Source of the DNA: Bacteroidota bacterium | GTDB lineage: Bacteria; Bacteroidota; Bacteroidia; Chitinophagales; Chitinophagaceae | Length of the DNA stretch: 40,172 nucleotides | Reading direction: 5' to 3' | NCBI GenBank assembly: GCA_018267615.1 | Contig: JAFDYD010000030.1 | Location: forward strand, 1-40,172 | Shown: positions 33,665 through 40,172 of the stretch, one piece after another | Position numbering within the stretch: the stretch's first letter is position 1 | How the letters are laid out: every line of letters starts with the position of its first letter | The notes under the pieces: generated by a model | Seen by the model: the letters and a program-made list of their open reading frames with translations, nothing else | What the model was told of the DNA's origin: nothing | The model's database searches: none | Translations under genes and position numbers: made by a program

Positions 33665-36181
33665 TTAAAACGCCAGCCTGAAACTTCCAAATATCCCAAA
33701 ACGCTGTTGCCTGTTCGATGGCAATGGCTGCGGCAAAATTCGCCATACAAAATCAAAACGAAGCATTTTAAAAATATTATCGACACCTGTGCCTAGTTCT
33801 AGATAAGGCTTGCCATCGAGCGACGCAAATGTGTAGCCGGGTGAATTGTTATATTGTGCATTAGCATCGCTCAAAGTTCCCCAAATTGCTTTTGCTGTCC
33901 AGAATTGACGGAATTTTAATTTGCGTGTTATGGGGATGAAGCGGAACAATCCATTGCCGACGTTGTGCTCGAAATTAAGTCCGACATATTTGTCCAATAT
34001 ATATTGAAACTTGTTCATCAGGCTAAATGCATAACGGTTGTAATAATAAGTTTCATTTCCTGGTACAACATTTAGCAACGGAAATGGCAATGGCTGCGAA
34101 CTAAAAGTTTGTCCACCGAATACATTATAATAAATGCTTCCGAATGGTGGCACCTTGATATAATCAGAAACGCTTGCAAAGATTTTGCTGTAGGTATAAC
34201 TGCTATTAAAAACACCGGGAATGCCTCGCGTATATCTGAAATCAATGATCGGATAATCACTTCCCAGACTTGTTCGATAAAATGTACTCTCGAAAAATTT
34301 CTCCAGGTAAGCGAATCTTAAATTAACAGATGCTTCAAAAGTGTTCAAAGGCTGACCGGTTGTGCCGAGATATATTTCTTTGGGTGGAAGATTCCTTATA
34401 GGATCATACACTTTATGATCGCCAGTAAGCGTCACTGAAAACCCCGAATGCCATTCTTTGAAAACTTCCAATTTTTCTTCTTCGAGATTAAGAAACTTAA
34501 TGGGCACACTAGGCTTTCGCACTGCCAGTGCGAAGATATTATCAGAAGTAATTTCGTCGTAGTACTGTTGACCATAATCCAGATCCTGTCGATACATGGC
34601 ATAGATTGAAAAGCGCGGATTTCTGTTGAACAGATACATGGCATCTCCTTCACCATGCCATTTCTGATCACCGAATCCATAGGCCATGTATCCATGCAGA
34701 ATTACATTCTTACTAAAATACCTGTTTGTTCCAAGATCAAAACGCAGCCTCAACCCTTGTAGTTCATTTGCATAAATCCAATTGTACCACGGACCAATTT
34801 GAAATTTACCGACATCGAGATAACCGGTGCCGAGAAAATTGATGACATTGGTATAAGTGTGAAACAAAGGCATCTTCATCAACGTGTCGATCATATGATA
34901 TACCGCCTTTTCATTCTTACTTAATTCTTCATGCCTCACACTTGTCCAGAAGGAATCGGTTTGCTCACGCGCGCCCGGCATGAATAAAACTTCTTCCAGG
35001 TTTTTATTGTTGTTGAGATTTTGTACAACCGAATCACTATTGATAACAACATTTTTATATGTAGTGGTTTTTCTGCCGATAAATCCCATCTTATTTTTCA
35101 GAGGAGTGACATTAATTACAAATTTATCTTTTGAAAGAAACCATGTCGTATCGTTTATCAATTGGAATTCCTGTATCAGGCTAAGCTCTTCAATGAAATT
35201 CAAATTTGCAGATGCATCGAGACGAAGATTCATTTTCTGAATCGCGAAAGTGGTGTCGTGCACCCAGCAATCACCTTCAAAAGTGTTTTCTCCTTTTCGT
35301 TTGGGAGTGAATATTAAATGAAAAAATCTTCTTGCATTCACATATTGTGTATCGATGATTTTATAACGGTAATAGTTATCTCCGTTATTGCTGATCGGGC
35401 TCACGAAACGCTTATCGAATACCGGAACAAAATTTCTGTAGAAGTCGACATTCTGATCCATTCCTCCCAACATCTTGCTCACACTTTCATTATCTACTCC
35501 AAGTGTTTTACTTCCTTTGATGACTTCTCTTCTTTTAAGAGGGGATTGCTGATAATAATAATCGGAAATAGTTTCGGTGAGAAATACCGGCAGGAAAGGA
35601 TGGTCCTCCGACGAATCTATATTTTCCAAAATAAAATCAAATGGCCTGAGTAATTTGACTCCTTTTAATTTTTCTTTATTGACGCGATTGAGGTCAAGCT
35701 CGAGTTTATTGTAAAGTTCGTATGAGAAATTTTTAAAACGATAACGGTCATTAAAAGGTTTTCGGCGAACTATTTTTCTCCAGAGTAATAATCCGCGGTC
35801 TACTTTTGCTTTTACTACTACTTCGTTCACATATTTTCCTCTTTCCATCATAACGGACACGTATAATGTATCATGCCTGCTTCTTTGAAGCATGGAATCA
35901 CTGAAAGGGATTTCGTAATTATTAAAACCAACATAGGAAATTTCCAGGGTATCCCTGGGCCATGAATTGTCGAATCTGAAAGTGAAAGTGCCTGCCGAAT
36001 CGCTGAGCTTGCCCGTTCCGGCTTTTAAAAAACGCATAGAAGCAAAAGGAATCCGCTCGCCGCTATGAGCATCTCTGATAATGCCTTTCAGGATTTTCGT
36101 TTGACCATGACCAACATAAAAAGCCAAAAAAAACACTATCACCAACCAAACCTTATACCGGAAGGACTTCAGTAAGCGCAT
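33665..36181 (-). CDS. DUF5686 outer-membrane protein with CarboxypepD_reg-like domain
   Basis: An 838-residue protein from the preferred start. A signal peptide (1 to about 27, ending GHG-QT) is followed by a carboxypeptidase-regulatory-like beta domain (ILKGIIRDAHSGERIPFASM), then the long DUF5686 region, whose C-terminal half shows alternating aromatic beta strands like an outer-membrane barrel and ends in Phe (GSFRLAF). These proteins resemble TonB-dependent transporters in their N-terminal domain but lack the plug; function unknown. The frame is open to 36319, but the internal Met at 36181 gives a proper signal peptide. It diverges from the gene at 36308. Confidence 0.85.
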   Translation of the reverse strand: MRLLKSFRYKVWLVIVFFLAFYVGHGQTKILKGIIRDAHSGERIPFASMRFLKAGTGKLSDSAGTFTFRFDNSWPRDTLEISYVGFNNYEIPFSDSMLQRSRHDTLYVSVMMERGKYVNEVVVKAKVDRGLLLWRKIVRRKPFNDRYRFKNFSYELYNKLELDLNRVNKEKLKGVKLLRPFDFILENIDSSEDHPFLPVFLTETISDYYYQQSPLKRREVIKGSKTLGVDNESVSKMLGGMDQNVDFYRNFVPVFDKRFVSPISNNGDNYYRYKIIDTQYVNARRFFHLIFTPKRKGENTFEGDCWVHDTTFAIQKMNLRLDASANLNFIEELSLIQEFQLINDTTWFLSKDKFVINVTPLKNKMGFIGRKTTTYKNVVINSDSVVQNLNNNKNLEEVLFMPGAREQTDSFWTSVRHEELSKNEKAVYHMIDTLMKMPLFHTYTNVINFLGTGYLDVGKFQIGPWYNWIYANELQGLRLRFDLGTNRYFSKNVILHGYMAYGFGDQKWHGEGDAMYLFNRNPRFSIYAMYRQDLDYGQQYYDEITSDNIFALAVRKPSVPIKFLNLEEEKLEVFKEWHSGFSVTLTGDHKVYDPIRNLPPKEIYLGTTGQPLNTFEASVNLRFAYLEKFFESTFYRTSLGSDYPIIDFRYTRGIPGVFNSSYTYSKIFASVSDYIKVPPFGSIYYNVFGGQTFSSQPLPFPLLNVVPGNETYYYNRYAFSLMNKFQYILDKYVGLNFEHNVGNGLFRFIPITRKLKFRQFWTAKAIWGTLSDANAQYNNSPGYTFASLDGKPYLELGTGVDNIFKMLRFDFVWRILPQPLPSNRQQRFGIFGSFRLAF

Positions 36182-36257
36182 ACACTTCAAAAATACTACA
36201 TAGAACGAAAAGCGGTTGCTTAAAGTTTTGACAAAACCGGTTATCTTTTTCAAAAAA

Positions 36258-36300
36258 TTTGGATAATCAATATTTTTCCATTTACTTTGATTTTCAAAGT
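36258..36300 (+). promoter_or_regulatory. Promoter and candidate operator 1 of the winged-helix regulator
   Basis: The palindrome ACTTTGATTTTCAAAGT spans 36284-36300, 8 nt before the ATG at 36308. A -33-like TTTG (36258-36261) lies about 21 nt upstream of TACTTTG, which resembles the -7 box, so the palindrome would overlap the core promoter. Nearly the same 17-mer, with the same GCTTTT flank, occurs at 37300-37316. Confidence 0.6.
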
Positions 36301-36307
36301 GCTTTTT

Positions 36308-36943
36308 ATGGATAGCCAAAATCCTTCATTAGACACACTCAAAGATATCAAACGACTTATGGAGCGTTCGTCGCGCTTTATATCATTGAGTGGTTTAAGT
36401 GGATTGAGTGCAGGTATCTGCGCACTTATCGGGGCATACGTTGCTCATAGTTGGATAAAATCTGATTTCGTTACCAGCAATACAAGGGTTCTTGAACCTG
36501 TACATGAAATCAAGATAAGACTGGTATTGCTTGCGATTGTTGTATTGATCGCTGCTTTGGGATTTTCATTTTATTTTACCTGGAACAAGGCCAGGAAAAA
36601 TAATCTTCCAATTTGGGATCATACTTCAAAAAAATTATTGATCAACCTGATGATACCGCTGGCTGCAGGTGGTTTTTTTGTATTGGGATTGTTATCGCAG
36701 AATGAGTGGCGCTTTGTTGCGTCGGCATGCCTGGTTTTTTACGGACTAGCACTGGTGAATGCGAGCAAATACACGTTGACGGATATACGATATCTTGGGT
36801 TGATGGAAATTGCACTCGGTTTGATTAACTTGTATTATCCTGAGTACAGTTTGTATTTCTGGGCCATTGGCTTTGGCCTTTTGCATATCATATATGGATT
36901 GATTATGTGGTGGAAATATGATAAGGCGGCAGTTGATGGTTGA
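36308..36943 (+). CDS. Multi-pass membrane protein next to a winged-helix regulator
   Basis: A 211-residue protein. After a soluble N-terminus (LDTLKDIKRLMERSSRFISLSG) there are about six hydrophobic segments. I do not recognise a family with a known function; similar proteins accompany small winged-helix regulators in Bacteroidota. The start at 36308 is preferred over an upstream Met (36287) because the palindromic operator lies directly before it. The regulator gene follows 40 nt later, so the pair is probably cotranscribed and may be a sensor or efflux component with its own regulator. Confidence 0.8.
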   Translation: MDSQNPSLDTLKDIKRLMERSSRFISLSGLSGLSAGICALIGAYVAHSWIKSDFVTSNTRVLEPVHEIKIRLVLLAIVVLIAALGFSFYFTWNKARKNNLPIWDHTSKKLLINLMIPLAAGGFFVLGLLSQNEWRFVASACLVFYGLALVNASKYTLTDIRYLGLMEIALGLINLYYPEYSLYFWAIGFGLLHIIYGLIMWWKYDKAAVDG

Positions 36944-36983
36944 AATGCAAACGGGTTATATTAACGGGCAATAGTAACAAAGT

Positions 36984-37283
36984 ATGAAGAACCCGATTGG
37001 AAATCTGAATAAAATTTTTGACAGCCGCATCCGGATGGGAGTGATGAGCGTGTTGTTGGTAAATGATGAAGTAAATTTTAATGATTTGAAACAATTGTTG
37101 GAATTGACCGATGGAAATCTCGCTTCTCACCTCACCAACCTGGAAGAAAACGGATATATCAAAGTACACAAAGGTTTTATCGGGCGAAAAACAAATACAA
37201 CTTATTCAATCACAAAAGCAGGTGAAAAGGCTTTTGCAGAACATATCGAAGCTTTGGAAAATATGATCAAAAATGTAAAATAA
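36984..37283 (+). CDS. Winged-helix transcriptional regulator (MarR/ArsR-like, HTH_34 type)
   Basis: A 99-residue DNA-binding protein. The helix-turn-helix is around residues 30-55 (NFNDLKQLLELTDGNLASHLTNLEENGYI), followed by the wing KVHKGFIGRKTNTTYSIT and a dimerisation helix. It has no ligand-binding domain of its own. Two copies of a 17-bp palindrome (36284-36300 and 37300-37316), one before each neighbouring gene, are its probable operators, suggesting autoregulation and control of the genes on both sides. Confidence 0.9.
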   Translation: MKNPIGNLNKIFDSRIRMGVMSVLLVNDEVNFNDLKQLLELTDGNLASHLTNLEENGYIKVHKGFIGRKTNTTYSITKAGEKAFAEHIEALENMIKNVK

Positions 37284-37299
37284 ATTTTTTTGTCCTTAT

Positions 37300-37316
37300 A
37301 CTTTGAATTGCAAAGT
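37300..37316 (+). promoter_or_regulatory. Candidate operator 2 of the winged-helix regulator
   Basis: ACTTTGAATTGCAAAGT is a palindrome with the ACTTTG/CAAAGT half-sites of operator 1, differing only in the 5-nt spacer. Both copies are preceded by T and followed by GCTTTT. It lies 17 nt after the regulator's stop and 17 nt before the next start codon. Confidence 0.65.
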
Positions 37317-37333
37317 GCTTTTAAATTGTAGTT

Positions 37334-37900
37334 ATGAAAAAAATATTATTATTTCTCCCCTACCTGACTGCTGCTGCTGTTATTACAGTTATCATATTAT
37401 TGATTTACGTTGCTGTACAGCAAAACTACCGGTCTGGCGCAGACGATCCACAACTGCAAATAGCACGAGATATTAATAATCGATTGCACCGCGGAGCATC
37501 GATTCAGAAATATATGAATGATAGTATTAATCTTGAAAGCAGCCAGGAAGTATTTACAGCTTTGTATGACAGCAATGCTGCTCCGATAAAATCATCTGGT
37601 TTTTTAAACGAAAGAGTTCCGCAACTCCCGCCCGGCGTATTTGCTTTTGTAAAAGCAAATGGCGAAGAACGTGTGACCTGGCAACCGAAACCTGGTGTAA
37701 GAATGGCGACCGTTGTTCTTCGTGCGGCTCTTCCATCAATTGCATATATCGTAGTGGGCCGCTCATTACAGGAAGTGGAAATACGAGAACAAAATTTAAG
37801 AAACTCAGTATTTATCTGCTGGGTGATTTCAATGGCATTAATCGCGATCACCGCATTCACGCAAAAAATTATACAAATAAAACAAAGCCCGATAGCATAA
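37334..37900 (+). CDS. Membrane protein with an extracytoplasmic domain flanked by two helices
   Basis: A 188-residue protein. An N-terminal helix (about 6-28), an extracytoplasmic domain of roughly 120 residues (including QLPPGVFAFVKANGEERVTWQPK) and a second helix (about 160-178) give the layout of a sensor module without a kinase. No domain is recognised. It begins right after operator 2 and leads a run of closely spaced genes (gaps of 9 and 28 nt, then an overlap). Confidence 0.78.
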   Translation: MKKILLFLPYLTAAAVITVIILLIYVAVQQNYRSGADDPQLQIARDINNRLHRGASIQKYMNDSINLESSQEVFTALYDSNAAPIKSSGFLNERVPQLPPGVFAFVKANGEERVTWQPKPGVRMATVVLRAALPSIAYIVVGRSLQEVEIREQNLRNSVFICWVISMALIAITAFTQKIIQIKQSPIA

Positions 37901-37909
37901 AATCAAAAT

Positions 37910-38296
37910 ATGAAAAAGTATTTTCTAAAATCAATGACAATGAGTTTTGTGGGATTGATCCTCTTATTGCCGGCGAGTTATTTCATGATGACACTGCTTG
38001 CGCATATTTTTTTCGGATCTACAACATTGTATTATGCTATTGCCCCATCCTTTATGGAATCGGGATCAGATTTGATTCCATTTCATAAAACTGCATGGAT
38101 ATTATACGGACCATTATTCGCCGTGTTACTAATCGCACCAACCATTTTGAAATTCAGGTTTCATATAAGCACGATGCAATTACAGGTAAAATTTTTCTTT
38201 ACTAAATATTGGTTGAATACTGCCATCGTATTTCAAAGCGCATTGTTATTTATAACAATGGTAATTTATTTACTCATTCAACATTATAGATATTAA
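37910..38296 (+). CDS. Small multi-pass membrane protein
   Basis: A 128-residue protein with three predicted membrane segments (about 11-33, 62-79 and 104-122). No family is recognised. It lies 9 nt after the sensor-like gene and 28 nt before the diacylglycerol kinase gene, so cotranscription is very likely. Confidence 0.72.
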   Translation: MKKYFLKSMTMSFVGLILLLPASYFMMTLLAHIFFGSTTLYYAIAPSFMESGSDLIPFHKTAWILYGPLFAVLLIAPTILKFRFHISTMQLQVKFFFTKYWLNTAIVFQSALLFITMVIYLLIQHYRY

Positions 38297-38324
38297 TTAC
38301 AAAAAAAGAAATTTAAAAATAGAT

Positions 38325-38693
38325 ATGGAATCACAAAAAATTTCAATCAATAAGCAAATGAAAGGATTTGGATACGCATTTGCAGGAATCGAAAAATTTA
38401 TATTGTCGGAACGAAATGCTTTGATTCACCTTGGAGCAACCATCGCAGTTTTTATGGCGGCCTTAATTTTTGGAGTTTCTATCGGTGAGGGTATTGCATT
38501 GACCATAGCAATTGGTCTCGTATGGATGGCAGAGATGTTCAACACCTGCATAGAAAAAATTATGAATTTTATTTCTACGGAAGAACGTCCTGAAATTGCC
38601 TTCATCAAAGACGTATCGGCAGGAGCCGTCTTGGTTGCATCCGCAACGGCATTCGTAATTGGTTTACTCATTTTTATTCCTAAAATCTTATGA
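38325..38693 (+). CDS. dgkA: Diacylglycerol kinase family protein (undecaprenol kinase type)
   Basis: A 122-residue three-helix membrane kinase. The family signature is EMFNTCIEKIMNFI with the catalytic Glu at about residue 67, followed by IKDVSAGAVLVAS. Bacterial members phosphorylate undecaprenol or diacylglycerol in the inner membrane. The last 4 nt overlap the next gene (ATGA), indicating translational coupling. Confidence 0.92.
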   Translation: MESQKISINKQMKGFGYAFAGIEKFILSERNALIHLGATIAVFMAALIFGVSIGEGIALTIAIGLVWMAEMFNTCIEKIMNFISTEERPEIAFIKDVSAGAVLVASATAFVIGLLIFIPKIL

Positions 38694-39388
38694 ACAGAAA
38701 ACCCACGCTTCAATTGTATTACCGCAGATTTTTTTTCCTGCGAAGTGAGATGGATCGCTTATTGACGCTATCGATATTATTTAGTTGTATGCTAACGGTG
38801 GCAAGAATAATCTATACGGGCAGGCTTACCTTTGTTTTCCTGGTATGGAATTTATTTCTTGCCTACGTACCCTATTTTATTACACAGCAGTTGAATCGCA
38901 AGCCCCGATTGGTTCAGAAAAAATTATGGTTTGGATTTTTATTTCTTTTATGGCTGCTTTGCATACCCAATTCATTTTATATTATCACAGATCTATTTCA
39001 TCTCGGTGATCATTGGAACGATTATCTCGCGCCGCAATGGTATGACCTTGCTTTGATATTGTCTTTTGTTTGGAATGGATTATTGCTTGGCATTTTGTCC
39101 GTTAGACAAATGGAAAAAATTACAGAAAAATTTTATCCGGGTCGGCGGGAATTATTTTTTCTATACCCAGTGATGTGGTTGAATGCACTAGGTGTATATG
39201 TCGGAAGATATCTTCGGTTCAATAGTTGGGATATCATCACAAATCCTTTTCAGTTATTCCGGGATATTGCTGGTATTATGCTTCATCCTATCGACTACAG
39301 GTATGCGTGGGGAATGATTTTTTGCTTTTCCATTTTGATGACCTTGATGTATCTGACCATAAAAAAGATCAGCAAAAGCATTCATTAA
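38690..39388 (+). CDS. DUF1361 membrane protein
   Basis: A 232-residue protein with about six membrane segments. The family signature is visible in LWLLCIPNSFYIITDLFHL and the following DHWNDYLAPQWYDLALI. DUF1361 proteins have no assigned function. It overlaps the DagK-type gene by 4 nt. Confidence 0.86.
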   Translation: MNRKPTLQLYYRRFFFLRSEMDRLLTLSILFSCMLTVARIIYTGRLTFVFLVWNLFLAYVPYFITQQLNRKPRLVQKKLWFGFLFLLWLLCIPNSFYIITDLFHLGDHWNDYLAPQWYDLALILSFVWNGLLLGILSVRQMEKITEKFYPGRRELFFLYPVMWLNALGVYVGRYLRFNSWDIITNPFQLFRDIAGIMLHPIDYRYAWGMIFCFSILMTLMYLTIKKISKSIH

Positions 39389-39422
39389 AAATTCTCTTTC
39401 CTCATACTGATAAAAACCAAAC

Positions 39423-40151
39423 ATGAATTTCTCTTATTGGAAAAATTATTTTATTTCAAACGCTTCACATTTTGAAGACGTCGATTGGAATCAAAAGGAT
39501 ATACTTTCACCTGACGAAAAAAGAATCATCACCACGTCTTTGCAACAATTTCAAAAAGGTGAGCAGTCCGAAGGAAAGCATTTTTATTCTTTTGCGAAAA
39601 CATTTCCGGATCCGCGTTACGCGGAGACCATTCGGCTATTTATTCGTGAAGAACAAACACATGCTTATGTGTTGGGAAAATTTATGGATATGAATGGCAT
39701 TGCCCGGATAAAAAAACATTGGGTGGACAATATCTTTAGGTGGTTGCGCAAACTAACAGACCTTGAAAATACCGTGACTGTTCTGATTACTGCGGAAATC
39801 ATTGCAAAGATTTATTATAAAGCATTGAGAAATGCAACTGGTTCAAGGATACTTCAACAGTTGTGTGATCAAATTTTAAAAGATGAAGAGCAGCATATTT
39901 CATTCCAATCAAACACACTGAATTTATTTTATACAAAGAAAAGCAGGATTAGAAAATTTTTTAATCGTTTTTGTCACCAGGTATTGATGGTAGGAACAAT
40001 TTGCATTGTATGGGTGGATCATCAGCGGGTTTTAAAAACCGGTGGTTATTCTTTCAGTTCTTTTTTTATGGAAACAATGCTCGTGTTTCTCGAAGCTGAG
40101 AAATTAATACAGAAACAAATTAAAATGGAATTTGCGTTTAGTGGCAATTAA
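39423..40151 (+). CDS. Ferritin-like diiron protein
   Basis: A 242-residue helical protein. The diiron ligand pattern is present: Glu47 or Glu50 in the first helix, Glu77-X2-His80 (REEQTH), Glu125 in the third helix and Glu155-X2-His158 (DEEQH). The fold fits the ferritin-like superfamily (rubrerythrin or oxidase type) rather than storage ferritin; there is no rubredoxin domain. The tail has a hydrophobic stretch (about 187-200) that may contact membranes. It may be last in the membrane-protein operon, 34 nt after the DUF1361 gene. Substrate unknown. Confidence 0.78.
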   Translation: MNFSYWKNYFISNASHFEDVDWNQKDILSPDEKRIITTSLQQFQKGEQSEGKHFYSFAKTFPDPRYAETIRLFIREEQTHAYVLGKFMDMNGIARIKKHWVDNIFRWLRKLTDLENTVTVLITAEIIAKIYYKALRNATGSRILQQLCDQILKDEEQHISFQSNTLNLFYTKKSRIRKFFNRFCHQVLMVGTICIVWVDHQRVLKTGGYSFSSFFMETMLVFLEAEKLIQKQIKMEFAFSGN

Positions 40152-40152
40152 T

Positions 40153-40172
40153 TGTCTGAACCGGGACTAATC
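40153..40172. repeat. Start of another palindrome-type repeat (cut by the window end)
   Basis: TGTCTGAACCGGGA (40153-40166) is identical to 20768-20781, the opening of nested palindrome F. Both copies start about 2 nt after a plus-strand stop codon. A 14-nt match alone could be chance in 40 kb, but the identical placement suggests the same element family. Confidence 0.5.

Noticed and set aside
36182..36319. Extension of the DUF5686 protein to 36319
   Set aside because: It would overlap the divergent gene and its operator and would bury the signal peptide 47 residues inside the protein.

Overview
The window looks like the chromosome of a Bacteroidota species, probably a Chitinophagaceae or Sphingobacteriia relative. 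The evidence is an arginine cluster with the transcarbamylase that acts on N-acylated ornithine, a GldB gliding lipoprotein, a group II geranylgeranylglyceryl-phosphate synthase, a DUF5686 outer-membrane protein, a MoxR/BatA cluster, many small lipoproteins, few Shine-Dalgarno sequences and TAnnTTTG-type promoter boxes. It is an AT-rich housekeeping region. I see no rRNA, tRNA, CRISPR array, prophage or complete insertion sequence. The one transposase-like gene is a REP-associated tyrosine transposase (RAYT) beside a REPIN.

Layout. Positions 98-7975 (minus strand) form an arginine operon, in transcription order GNAT acyltransferase, argG, cupin, argC, a four-helix-bundle gene, argD, argF' (acylornithine transcarbamylase), argB and argE-like deacylase. 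Its leader (7976-8221) holds several stem-loops, two T-tract terminators facing the operon and a 23-codon ORF with tandem Arg codons. Then come pcrB (minus) and the B12-dependent ribonucleotide reductase nrdJ (plus, 9829-13185), followed by the REPIN/RAYT pair (13383-14199), a small lipoprotein, a PhoD-type phosphatase, a YcxB-like protein and a fatty-acid desaturase. gldB and nadE are divergent. Next are moxR, DUF58, a BatD-like gene, batA and rsgA (21530-26535), then two small minus-strand genes, a gamma-carbonic-anhydrase-like protein and a class III aminotransferase. A glycerol cluster (glpK-glpD-glpF, 29343-33437, minus) and a DUF5686 protein follow. The right end (36308-40151, plus) is a run of small membrane-protein genes around a winged-helix regulator, with a DagK-type kinase, a DUF1361 protein and a ferritin-like diiron protein.

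How the genes work together. The arginine genes cover glutamate to argininosuccinate through N-acylated intermediates; argH is not in the window. Val99 of the transcarbamylase predicts N-succinyl rather than N-acetyl specificity. The glp genes import, phosphorylate and oxidise glycerol. The winged-helix regulator lies between two near-identical palindromes that are its likely operators.

The most unusual signal is a set of long intergenic palindromes. In at least seven places the arms are built from degenerate words repeating every 7 nt. The words differ between loci (GCTGAAC-like, GGTTCAA-like, TATTCAA-like, GGTGTAA-like), but the 7-nt phase and the fold-back are kept. Three more long palindromes have looser 7-9 nt spacing. 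Many start within 0-10 nt of a stop codon. One palindrome, inside the arginine operon, has its arms separated by a four-helix-bundle gene of the 23S rRNA intervening-sequence family. This resembles the arrangement known from rRNA intervening sequences, but here it sits in a protein-coding operon.
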